From contig JAQFVV010012495.1 of the NCBI GenBank assembly GCA_028023455.1, positions 1,579,711 to 1,643,710 on the forward strand: a stretch of 64,000 nt of DNA, in the 5' to 3' direction. Positions 27,511 to 37,205 of the stretch are shown piece after piece. Within the stretch, counting starts at the first letter, position 1. Every line of letters begins with the position of its first letter. Position numbers and translations under genes: made by a program. The notes below the pieces were generated by a model. That model did no database searches. It was not told the DNA's origin and worked only from the letters and a program-made list of their open reading frames with translations. Source of the stretch: Epiperipatus broadwayi (Eukaryota > Onychophora > Udeonychophora > Euonychophora > Peripatidae).

Positions 27511-27804
27511 TGTGTGTGGGGGATGGGGGGTGACATTTTATATTTGAATCTGTTTTTTTTTCATATACATATTAAATAAAAAGATCAAATGAGTTTTTGT
27601 TTAAATCATTGGGATTAAAATAATCCAAGAAATAAGTTTAGTTTGTGATAAAATTACTTCAGGTAGTAAGTATAAATTAGTAAGATCATAAACCGTATTT
27701 AAAAAATTTTAAGAAGAATTTTAATACACAGAAGCTATAATTTACAAAGATCAATAATAACTGAAACACACAAGCTTATTATATACCTGTGTCTATATAT
27801 GTAA

Positions 27805-28155
27805 TATATAAGGTATATGAGCACAGACTTTCACATGACCCACCACTCTCCACACTATCTCATAACACTGATACACTCGAACACATATATGTTGAAAAGA
27901 TAAATAATTACCAATACACATATATCATGCTAAACCAGCAATCATCAGTTGGTCCAGATTACCACCTCTACACATATATGCTGTAAGTGCTCAGATATAT
28001 ATTAAGATAGCCAAACCTCATACTTTAATAGACAGGCTTCAGTCTACTGCACACTCCAACTCCTCAACCGCCCATCCAATTGAAAATCTGATGATGGAAT
28101 GCTCAAAGGCTACCCTGAAGCCGAGATTCTTGTCACACCCATGTTGAACTAAGAA
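27805..28155. mobile_element. Foldback element, family B, copy 3 (one arm)
   Basis: Matches the left arm and centre of the 8500-9065 element: 'cagactttcacatga', 'gctaaaccagcaatcatcag', 'ttggtccagattaccacctc', 'aagatagccaa', then CTGATGATGGAATG near 28090. The right arm is missing. Confidence 0.75.
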
Positions 28156-28274
28156 ATTGTTAGTGATAAATAAACATTGCATTTTAAACCCAAACAATGA
28201 AGACTGTGTCTCGAGAGTACGAGTACATATAAAAGGTTTAAGAAATCATTTAATAAAATAAAATATTTATTTAA

Positions 28275-28377
28275 TTTTTTTTCCATGTGTCAAAGCATCG
28301 GCCGGGAAGCGAACCCGCAAACCCGGGACAACTGCTTGTGGGGCGGCTGTGCTGACCACTCGACCACCAACGCTTGA
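28275..28377 (-). mobile_element. Very short tRNA-derived SINE
   Basis: On the minus strand it starts GCGTTGG, which pairs with CCGATGC near the end as a seven-base acceptor-like stem. It has an A-box-like GTCGAGTGGTCAGCA and a B-box GCGGGTTCGCTTCCC, then a short CTTTGACACATGG and a poly-A tail (T-run at 28275-28282 on plus). Candidate target duplications are TTTATTTTAATTTTT-like on both sides. The element is little more than a tRNA plus tail. It would be transcribed by RNA polymerase III and mobilised by a LINE. Confidence 0.82.
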
Positions 28378-29379
28378 CTTTATTTTAATTTTTATTGAGA
28401 CACAAATTGAAGAAATATTCCTTAGTAGTAATAAAAATGTTCAATATTGAAACATTAAATATAAGAGGGAGGGGGGTAAAGAAATTTTTGATATATGAAT
28501 GTACGACAAAATTAAAAAGAAAAGTTAAATAGATAATATTTAAAAAGGAGATAAGATCTACTTTTATTTATTAAAAAGTTTAAAAATATGAAGGAAAAAA
28601 GATTTTATTAGGCATATTTGAAAAAGCTATAATGAAGATGAGATAGTCATAAATAATTGTAAACTAAATATTTAAATCAAAAGCTATTTTTAAAAATAAA
28701 TAGTTTGGTAGATTGTATGTAGATAGAAAAAAAATGAACTGGCAAGAAAAGTTGAAATAAGTTTCAAAAGTAAATAAATTCATCACAGATTATTCATTTA
28801 TTTTCGCTCTTCCATCTCAATTTACTATTTAAATCAAATTAGATATCAAATAATTTATTATTAAAATTAAAATCATTCACCATAGAAATTAAACTCAAAA
28901 ACATTTTAAAAAAAAAATGTTTAATTTGAAATAATACATAGAAGCCACTTTGAACTAGAGTTTAAAAGATCAAAGAAGTAAGATTCTTTGTGCTTGCAGC
29001 AAAGATCTCTTCAAAATTCCAACTATTGATATTCAATAACGTAACTAAAAAAAAAAAAATCAAAGTTAAATTAAGAATAATACTGATCAAAGCAATAAGA
29101 ACTTTCATTAACTAATAAATAATCAAGGTATTATCAATAATTTATAAAATACATTACAATCTATTCTATATATATATATAATATTAAAGTTCTTTTTAAA
29201 CTTCAAAAAGTGTTTTAAGTAAGGTTGCTCAGGTTTTATATATATAAATTTAGATATTTAATTGCATCAGTTGAGACACTTGTATATATATATATATATT
29301 GTTGCATTAGCTCGCTATGTGTATTCATAATAATGAAGAATAGGAGAATCACAAATTTGTTAAACAAAGAGAAAAGTGT
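28378..29379. other. No gene seen
   Basis: AT-rich without coding frame or recognised repeat. Confidence 0.5.
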
Positions 29380-30690
29380 GCTTGAACTTTCGGTTGAGAT
29401 CCAATACCGTCTAAATAATAAAGATGTACCAGATGATTGAAAAAATGCAGTTTTTTTATCAGTTTTATACAATTTTTTATCAATATAATTACAACTTGTC
29501 CATAGAGAACATTGGATTTTAACCAACCAAAAGAACAAGCTAGATTTAAAAGTGTGTTTTAGTACAGTAGATCATATCCAAGTATAGAGAGAAGTTAAAA
29601 AAAAAAAACCAATGAATATCAATATATTAATTGCCATTATGCTTTGTATTTATAGATTATAAAAATGCATTTGTTCAGTGTAAGTACTGAACATTCAATC
29701 GTAAAGGTATAGATGCAGGATATTGTATTCCGAAGAATATTTATAAAAACGCAACAGCAACAATTAGATTATATAATGATACTAAGAAGATTAGCATTGA
29801 GAAGGGTGTAAGAAAGGTTGATTCTGTATCTCCAAAGTATTTTGTGGATTAAAATGGGGATATAAAGGAATAAAAGTAAATCAAGATTATTTAAGTCATT
29901 TATATTTTGCAGATGATGAAGTTATTTCTGCAAATAATGATTCAGAGCTTCAGGAAATATTGCAAGAGTTTCAGATGAAAGTAAGAAAGTAGGGCTAAAG
30001 GTAAATGTTAAAAAGTCTAAAGTAATGTTCAATGGATTTTCAAAACAGATAAAAATAAAGATTGATAATGATGAGTTAGAAGAAGTTAACAACTACAAAT
30101 ATCTTGGTCAGATTATTACTACAAATGGAAATATAATGTATGAAAATAAACATAGAATTAAAAATGGTTGGTGTGTTTTTAGTAGAAATAACTTAATATT
30201 AAAAAGAAATATGCCTATGTGTTTGAAAAGAAAGATTTTTAATAAATGTGCTTTATCAGTATTTACTTATGGATCTGATACTTGGTCACTTAATAGAAGT
30301 GCAATACAGAGACTTCAGATCACTCAAAAAAGTATGAAGAGATGCATGTTAGGAGTAACTAGAAGGGATTGAAAATACAATACATGAGCAAGAGAACAAA
30401 CAGGTGTTACTGACATCATTGAAAGGATTAAAAGATTGAAGTGGAGTTGGGCTGGACATATTACTAAAAGAGATGATAATAAATAGACAATTGAAATCTT
30501 AAACCAGATTTCAAGAAATTGTAAAAGATCGAGAAAGAGACCACATGTGAGATGGATGAATGAACTAATAAAGTGTGTAAGGGTGGTGTGAAGAAGAGAG
30601 GCTAGAAATCAAAAATAGATTGAACTTGCAAAGACCTTCACCCTGCAGTGGATTGATAATGGTTGACGATCAAAGCAAAGAACATTAAAA
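29380..30690 (+). pseudogene. RTE-like LINE reverse transcriptase remnant
   Basis: Conserved blocks appear in order across several frames: DFNQPKEQARF near 29517, STVDHIQV near 29560, motif A FVFIDYKNAF near 29650, YFADDEVISA (motif C, FADD) near 29905, NVKKSKVMFNGF near 30003, then one clean frame at 30025-30372 with NYKYLGQIITTNG, LKRKIFNKCALSVFTYG, and MKRCMLGVTRRD. The tail IIERIKRLKWSWAGHITKRD continues after a TGA. This order, especially YLGQIIT, TYGSDTW, MLGVTRRD and WAGHI, is typical of RTE-type LINE proteins and different from LINE copies 1-3. Many stops and shifts show it is long dead. Confidence 0.85.
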
Positions 30691-30755
30691 TAAAGCATGA
30701 CAAGTTGATTTCAACAAAAGTGAATTGATATAATGAAGAGCATTAAATAAGTATA

Positions 30756-30805
30756 TATATATATATATAAACATTTAAATAAGTATATATATATATATAT
30801 AAACA
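30756..30805. repeat. Short tandem repeat with (TA)n cores
   Basis: Two copies of 'taagtatatatatatata' followed by 'taaacatt', about 28 bp each. Confidence 0.85.
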
Positions 30806-30869
30806 TTACAAGCATAAAGCAAGACTAGTCAATATATAATTAAAATTACCCAAATCCAAAATTCATAAA

Positions 30870-31106
30870 AGTAGAGTTAAAAATAGATATCTTAGTTCTG
30901 CTTTGTATGTCCATGGAAAAGATACAGGCCTCACTATTGATTTTGATGAAGCTAAGGTTGTCTTCTTTGAGAGAAATGAAATCAAAAGAAGAATTAAAGA
31001 ATCTTTATTATTGAAAATTTATTATTCTGAAGCAATTAACTTATTTAAGAGTTCTTTTAATATTAAAAGTGAATGGGAAGTGAATGGATTTGTGGATAAT
31101 GTTTAA
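30870..31106 (+). pseudogene. Penelope-like GIY-YIG endonuclease C-terminal fragment (first)
   Basis: The frame carries SALYVHGKDTGLTIDFDEAKVV, then RRIKESLLL, SEAINLF and NIKSEWE, with a stop near 31106. It corresponds to the part of the GIY-YIG domain after the YIG motif (S/N-ALxxH...G.xIDF...E blocks). The minus-strand element at 63192-63392 has the matching NSALYVHELKTGHKI and SEAINLN, so both belong to related lineages. Confidence 0.75.
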
Positions 31107-31269
31107 TATTATATATATTGTGTAGTTTTTGTAGTTCTTTACACTTGAGAAGTTTGCTTGTAGCAATGAAATCTTTGGTAGTGTTTTAATATTATTTTTA
31201 TGCTGGTCTGGTTGAATTTTGGGTTTGGGGTAATTTTATATATATATGATTTATTATCTTCTTCAGTTT

Positions 31270-31460
31270 TCTTTGATCACGAAAAAACATGTAAATATAA
31301 ATTTAAATTTAATTTTGAAAATGTGAAAATTCTTCATGAAGAGAGAAACCATAGTAAAAGAAAAATTAAAGAGGCAATTTTTATAAACAGGAATAAAACG
31401 CATTTAATAAATCGACAAGCTTCTAGCATTAAAATACGAGATTCGTGGAATTTGAATTGA
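31270..31460 (+). pseudogene. Penelope-like GIY-YIG endonuclease C-terminal fragment (second)
   Basis: ENVKILHEERNHSKRKIKEA, then LINRQASSIKIRDSWNLN and stop TGA. Same C-terminus as the remnant at 23424-23472 (NRQAANVKIRNAWDLN). It is a different subfamily from the fragment just upstream. The hammerhead-like motif at 31496 follows about 35 bp after the stop. Confidence 0.8.
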
Positions 31461-31495
31461 TGACGTTTGCTTCCGCTTTTGGTTTTTGAATTTAA

Positions 31496-31542
31496 TGGCA
31501 GTTGAGGCAGGTTAGAAAGTAACCGAAAGTACTTCTGCTGAT
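31496..31542 (+). ncRNA. Hammerhead-like motif, family F, after Penelope-like ORF end
   Basis: TGGCAG, TTGAGGC, stem II GGTTA-GAAAG-TAACC, GAA, palindromic AGTACT, T, CTGCTG. Stem I pairs GGCAG with CTGCT. Stem II loop and closing bases differ from the 23505 copy while pairing is kept. The core departs from CTGANGA at the first base (T) and the last base (C). Confidence 0.5.
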
Positions 31543-31560
31543 TTTAAGATTGTTTGTAAT

Positions 31561-32607
31561 TGTTTATAAACCGTTAAAAATATTATTTCAATTATAATTA
31601 TATATATATAAGTAATTATTCAATGCACTTCATGATGTCATTTTTTGTATTAATAATTGCAACCAGATTTTTTTATTGCTATCATGCCAAATTTTACAGA
31701 AGTTCAGTGTTCAATTCTTCTAAATAGATGATTTTACAGTTCGTATGGATCATTTAAATATTTTTATGTTCTTTTTCATTAAAACGTTGAATGCTGCATT
31801 TCATTCTCTTATGATTTTTATTTTATTGATCTTAAAATCTGAATCTCCTTGAATGTTATTTTAAAACATTTGTAAACTAGAATTAACATATCTAAAAGTT
31901 AAACATATTAATTATTTTCCAATATTTTTTATTTTATATATATATTGATATTTTCATATTTTTAATGAATCAACTTCATCTGCGTTGAATTCATTTTTGT
32001 CAATATTGTCTTCTAATTCATATTATATGCTAGAATAAAATATTAACCAACTATTCATCTATTATTTTTTCTTAGGAATTGTTTTGTATTTTAATGTGCG
32101 TTCTATTTTCTTTACCTGAAAATTACGAAATCACCTATAAATTTATTCATTGGGTTTTTATATTTCAAGTTTTTCAGTTTTATCATTATAATTTACCTAT
32201 ATAATTCTATATTTTTTAACTTTTTTTGATACATTTTTGGTTTTGCCTAAGGATTTTTCATCTTTTATTTATAATGAACGCTACTGAATTGTATCTAATT
32301 ATTTGTGCTTTTATAGTGCAAGCACATATATTCTTTTTTTTTTTTCTAGATTCATTATATATTTCTTTTTCAGTTTACTAATCTAACAATATCTTCTTTA
32401 CTTTTTAATGATTCTTTAAACCAAACTTTTTCTGACAGATTTATAAACTAATGATATGATTAAATATTGAAAAAAAAAAAAAAGGAATAAAATTATTATA
32501 AAGTGTTTAAAATAACTACATATCATCAAAGCTAGGATATTATTAAAAATATAAATTATAAACTAGTTCTATGCAATAATCATGCTTTAGCGCACACATA
32601 AATGTAA
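31561..32607. other. No gene seen
   Basis: AT-rich, T-rich stretches, no coding frame or recognised element. Confidence 0.5.
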
Positions 32608-32620
32608 AAAAATAGTTTAC

Positions 32621-32728
32621 TTTTTTTTTTTCTCATGTGTCATAGCATCGGCCGGGAAACGAACCCGCTAACCCAGGACAACTGCTTGTAAGGCTGCTGT
32701 GCTGACCTCCTGACCACCAATGCTTGAC
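32621..32728 (-). mobile_element. Very short tRNA-derived SINE with 16-bp target duplication
   Basis: Same family as 28275-28377. The minus-strand order is a tRNA-like head with B-box GCGGGTTCGTTTCCC, then CCGATGCTATGACACATGAG and poly-A. AAAAATAGTTTACTTT is repeated exactly at 32608-32623 and 32729-32744, a clear sign of LINE-mediated insertion. The anticodon-like loop reads CTTACAA, which would place UAC (valine) at the anticodon if the fold is right. Confidence 0.9.
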
Positions 32729-32744
32729 AAAAATAGTTTACTTT

Positions 32745-33399
32745 GTTAAATTTTAAATGATTATGTAGATTTAAAAAATTAAATTATATGTTAATACTTT
32801 TTATTCCTCATTCTTTAGACTAGAGATTATCCACTTTATGAATAATATGTTTGTAATATAATTTTCATTAAACCACTTGAACGCAAGACATCTTGTGAAG
32901 TATTGACCAAAGAAATGGGGATTATATATGTCTTTGGTCAAATATTTATTATTATACCTCTCCATAAGGTGTTAAAAGCGAGTAGAAACCACTCTCTAAC
33001 TAGTATGAGAATTGTGTAATGAAAACTACAGCAATATTATTAAATAATATGTTGCCTTAAAAATGGGCATACGTTTAAAGATAAAATATAAAAAAAAAAA
33101 ACTTTTCTTGCTAAAATCACTTTTCGACTTTACGATGACAGTATTATATAAAAATAAAAAGACAACATTGCATATGGAGGCGTGATAAATAAATTGTATT
33201 AAAATAAAATATAAATTAAAATTATATTTTAATTAAATTTAAGAATCTTATAAAATATTTAGACATGTATATATATTTAATTTTATATTATATGTTTGAA
33301 TTTAAACTTAATTAAAAGAAATATAATTGACATGTTTACCAAAAAGTAAATTACATATAAAATTACTATATTATGATCAATTAATAAAACATCACATGA
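32745..33399. other. No gene seen
   Basis: AT-rich. Around 32890-32950 'ttgaccaaagaaatgggg' and 'tctttggtcaaa' form a short inverted repeat. No other feature. Confidence 0.45.
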
Positions 33400-33835
33400 C
33401 CACTATTTGCTATGCTTACATGAGCTGTTATTAGCAGTAGCAAACTCTCCAGGCAGTAATGCCACCCAGTGCAAGCCTTAGTAATCAATGGATGCAGGAA
33501 AGTTTGTATATAAAATCCTTATCTAGTACCTACTCATCCAATATTTCCAGAATAGTTTCTAGCTTGGGGCTTTCATCAGTGAGGAGTATTGGATCTGAGA
33601 GAACTGCACCTAGATCTAAAGATCTAATGCAACCCATCAGTAGAGCTATGTTTTACCTATTTAGTAATTATGATTGAGCCACCTTTTGCCTATTTAGTTA
33701 ACTTTGGTTGAGTAGGCATTAAACGGGGATTTTATGCACAAATCTTCCTGCATCCATTGATTGCATTGGGTGGCACTATCATCTGGAGATGTTTCTATTA
33801 TTAATACATTATGATCAATAGAAACATATTTATCA
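33400..33835. mobile_element. Family C, inverted partial copies
   Basis: A minus-strand copy from the 'catcacatgaccac' end through the hammerhead region (33537-33595) to about 33710 is joined to a short plus-strand 3' end (33710-33800, 'gagtaggcattaaac' to 'ggagatg'). This is the same foldback architecture as the 6.5-7.4 kb and 35 kb clusters. Confidence 0.8.
33537..33595 (-). ncRNA. Hammerhead-like motif with intact core, damaged stem III
   Basis: Minus strand: ATCCAA-TAC-TCCTCA, core CTGATGA (exact), AAGC-CCCAA-GCTA, GAAA, ACTATT (no longer self-complementary), C, TGGAAA-TA-TTGGAT. Core residues are all present, but the stem III palindrome is broken by one base. Confidence 0.55.
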
Positions 33836-34769
33836 AATTGCATTTATTTATGGCCAATTGTCATATTATAAATAAGGAATATTTACTGGTCAAATTAGAT
33901 TAATTTAGGCATTAAACTATCTAATTATTCAAATGATTCAAATATTATTATGCTAAAATTGCAAAGTAAATAACCACAAAGAATTCAGATGAAAAAAAGA
34001 ATCTAATTGACAATCATTTACCCAATTGAAGTCCAAATTTCCTGTGTGATAGCTATTTACTTCAGCAAACATTAAATTGTAAGTATCATAATTTATCCAT
34101 ACTTTATACAGGATATACTTCAACTTTGAGGGCTAAACATTTAGTAGGAACTTTTTTTTGGATTATTTTCTCCAGCCCTGTAACTTTAGAGTCAGGGTGA
34201 AAAAAGGACATTCTCCTAAACCTATGAATGCCTAGGAAATTAAATTTCATTGCCTGTTAAATTTTGAATTTGGATAATAATTGATTTGTTTGAAATATGT
34301 TGGATCCCAAAAAAGTGAAATACTAAAATAAAAAATAAGAACTCCCAGAAATAAAAAAGCGTTGATACAAATATTAATAAAAAATAAAATAAATTAACAT
34401 TAATAATATACACTAAATTTAGCACTCTATCAAAATCTTACAAAGTGCATGTTTAAAGTACAAATATAAACTGTAGGTAAAAATTTAAATTTTATAAAAC
34501 CTAATATAATAAACTGAAACAGAATTAACTAATTTCCAAAGACTATATACAAAAGCAATAGTCAAACGTCAACAAATTATTAAAAGAATGGACTGGTCAT
34601 TATTTTTTTAACTGGCTCTTTGGAAATTGATTATACCCGTTTCAGTTTTATACTGTTATAAAGTTTGCTTTAACGGTAAGACAATTAGTTGTGAAAAACG
34701 TGTCTTTTTTTTTTTTTAATTTTTGGCTAGTTTTTTTAATTCTGAATTAGCTGTAATTTATTTACTTAA
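33836..34769. other. No gene seen
   Basis: AT-rich, nothing recognised. Confidence 0.5.
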
Positions 34770-34870
34770 AACAGGAAAAACTCTCTATACATATTGCCAC
34801 TCAGTGCAAGCCAGATTAATCAATGGATGGCAGAAGGCTTGTGCATAAAATCCCCATCTAGTGCCTACTC

Positions 34871-34929
34871 ATCCAATATCCCCAGACTAGTTTCTGGCTT
34901 GTGGCCTTCATCAATGAGAAGCCTTGGAT
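34871..34929 (-). ncRNA. Hammerhead-like motif, C3 changed
   Basis: Minus strand: ATCCAA-GGC-TTCTCA, TTGATGA, A-GGC-CACAA-GCC-A, GAAA, ACTAGT, C, TGGGGA-TA-TTGGAT. Everything matches the 6717 copy except T for C at the first core position and one base in stem I. Confidence 0.6.
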
Positions 34930-35330
34930 CTCAGAGCACTGCACCTAGATCTTAGGATCTAATGCAATCCTCCAGCAGTCACCTTTTATCTTTACATAAC
35001 TACAAAACTAGGAGTCTTAAATTGAAATCACTATAATATTTTCTTCAAACTCATTAGCTTATATAGTCATATAGGTCTGAACTCAGTTCAGTACCCACAT
35101 ATTTTGGTGACTTTGGTTCTTTATAACAATAGCCACTACTATCTATTAGATAGGATTGATTTTCTGCAAATAAACATCACAATATCATCATTTCATATGC
35201 TTGCCTATAATTGTTATTAAAACAGGCAAAACTCTACATACATATTGCCACTCAGAGCAAGCCAGAGTAATCAATGGATGCCAGAAGGCTTGTGCATAAA
35301 ATCCCCATCTAGTGCCTACACATCAAATAT

Positions 35331-35390
35331 CCCCAAACTAGTTTCTGGCTTGTGATCTTTGTCAGTGTGGAGCCTTGGATCTGAGAGCAC
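35331..35390 (-). ncRNA. Hammerhead-like motif, mutated
   Basis: Core CTGACAA with a changed stem II arm (AGATCACAAGCCA), GAAA and ACTAGT kept, T at the cleavage position. Probably inactive. Confidence 0.5.
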
Positions 35391-36162
35391 TGCACCTAGA
35401 CCTTAGGATCTAATGCAACCCTCCAGCAGCCACCTTTTATCTCTATTTAATTACAAAACTATGAGCCTTAAATTGAAAGTTGAAGAGTTCAGACCTATGT
35501 GGCTATATAAGCCAATGAGCTTGAATAATGTTTTCAATTTAAGACTCATGGTTTTGTAGTTAAGTAGAGATAAAAGGTGGCTGTTAGAGGGTTGCATTAG
35601 ATCCTAAGATAGGTCTGAACTCTTCAGCTTTCAATTTAAGGCTCATAGTTTTGTAATTAAATAGAGATAAAAGGTGGCTGCTGGAGGGTTGCATTAGATC
35701 CTAAGGTCTAGGTGCAGCACTCTCAAATCCAAGGCTCCTCACTGGCAAAGGCCACAAACCAGAAACTATGAGTAGGTATTAGGTGGGGAATTTTATGCAC
35801 AAGCCTTCTGGTATCTAATGATTACTCTGGCTTGCATTGAGTGGCAATACATATAGAGTTTTGCCTGTTTTAATAACAGATATAAGCAAGCATATGAAAT
35901 GGTGATCATGTGATATTTATTGGCTTAAAACCAATCCTGCCTAATAGGATAGTGATAGCTATGGTTATTAAAGAACCAAATTCACTAAAAAGTATGAGTA
36001 CTGAAATGAGTTCAGACCTATATGACTATATAAGCTAATGAGCATGAATTGAAAATATTATAGTGTTTTCAATTTAAGACTCATAATTTTGTAGTTAAAT
36101 AGAGATAAAAGGAGGCTGCTCGAGGGTTGCATTAGATCCTAAGGTCTAGGTAGTACTCTCAG

Positions 36163-36222
36163 ATCCAAGGTCCTTCACTGATGAAGACCACAAGCCAGAA
36201 ACTAGTCTGGGAATATTGGATG
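36163..36222 (+). ncRNA. Hammerhead-like motif with exact CTGATGA core
   Basis: ATCCAA-GGTCC-TTCA, CTGATGA, A-GAC-CACAA-GCC-A, GAAA, ACTAGT, C, TGGG-AATA-TTGGAT. All core bases, the palindromic stem III and the GTC triplet are present. Stem II has one mismatch (A opposite C) and the inner stem I helix has two G-T pairs. Confidence 0.65.
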
Positions 36223-36375
36223 AGTAGGCACTAGATGGGGATTTTATGCACAAGCCTTCTGGCATCCATTGACTATTCTGGCTTGCACTGAGTGGCAATA
36301 CATATAGAGTCTTTCCTGTTTTAATAACAGTTATAAGCAAGCGTATGAAATGGTGATCATGTGATGTTTATTGGC

Positions 36376-36878
36376 CCTAAAATTTTATTTCCTTTCATGG
36401 TGGATTATTTTATAAATAGAAACTGGTCTTTATAACCAGTTCAAAATCTGCAAGCACAATAATTAATTAAAATCAGTTATGCAGATTAAGGGAACAACAG
36501 TCTAATGCCTAGGCTCAGCCTAATCAAAAGAGAGAAGTTTTTGATTACTACTGAAAATGTTATATGATTATATAGCCTGGTTATTATAGGTATATAGCTT
36601 TAAGAAACAAAGCCTCCCAATTTCTAACTGTACTTAATTTGCATACCTTCGTTTTTTTCAAAAATTCACCCCCTAGTAAAAATTTCCACAAGCTTTATAC
36701 TGTAATATGTGTATTTTCCTATATACATTATAATATAAAATTTAATTTCAAAAAAATTCCATAGATGGCAAGAAATCAAAAAAATTCTCAAAGCAATAGA
36801 ATTTAGCTCCACCCTAACAAGTCACTCCATTGTATTATGACAAGTTTTTGACATCATTTTTTATGACATTGTTTAAAT
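36376..36878. other. No gene seen; dispersed repeat fragment
   Basis: 36655-36770 resembles 10975-11110 ('tgtgtattttcctatatac'). No coding frame. Confidence 0.45.
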
Positions 36879-37205
36879 TTCATCCCAATATCAGCCTTTC
36901 AAGCTTATTTACTCATAATTAAGTTTCAGTAAGAATGACGTTTAGTAAATTCTAAGTAATTACACCGACGTCATTCAGTCAAAAAAACATCATAAATAGT
37001 AATTTAAAGTGAGAATCTACTCATGCTCTCTTCAACAGTTCTTCAGATTTGCTCATATAAAAGAATTTGAGTCGTAGGAATAAGAGGGATTCTTTTTATT
37101 CCTGCATAAATACTATATCTTGGATTGAAGAGGAGAGTATTCATTTATTTAACACTCTCAAAAGGCACATGCTCAATTAGCTTGAAAGGCTGATATTGGA
37201 ATAAA
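36879..37205. mobile_element. Small inverted-repeat element (MITE-like)
   Basis: 'ccaatatcagcctttcaagc' at the left (about 36884-36903) is matched in reverse complement by 'gcttgaaaggctgatattgg' at the right (about 37180-37199). The ~270-bp interior is non-coding and has a smaller inverted pair around 'gaataagagggattc'. No target duplication could be fixed. Confidence 0.65.

Larger units (their letters stand above)
34770..36375. mobile_element. Family C cluster: two minus-strand and at least two plus-strand monomers
   Basis: Minus copies at about 34770-35160 and 35215-35480 meet plus copies at 35480-35930 and 35930-36375. Stem I of the ribozyme recurs at 34871 and 35331 (460 bp) on the minus side and at about 35735 and 36163 (428 bp, with about 27 bp deleted after the first) on the plus side. 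At 35930 one monomer's 3' end abuts the next monomer's 5' end without spacer. This is head-to-tail tandem structure plus a head-to-head join. Confidence 0.85.

Noticed and set aside
28295-28376. Functional tRNA gene
   Set aside because: The tRNA-like part has mismatched T and D arms, a poly-A tail and probable target duplications, and similar copies recur. It is a SINE.
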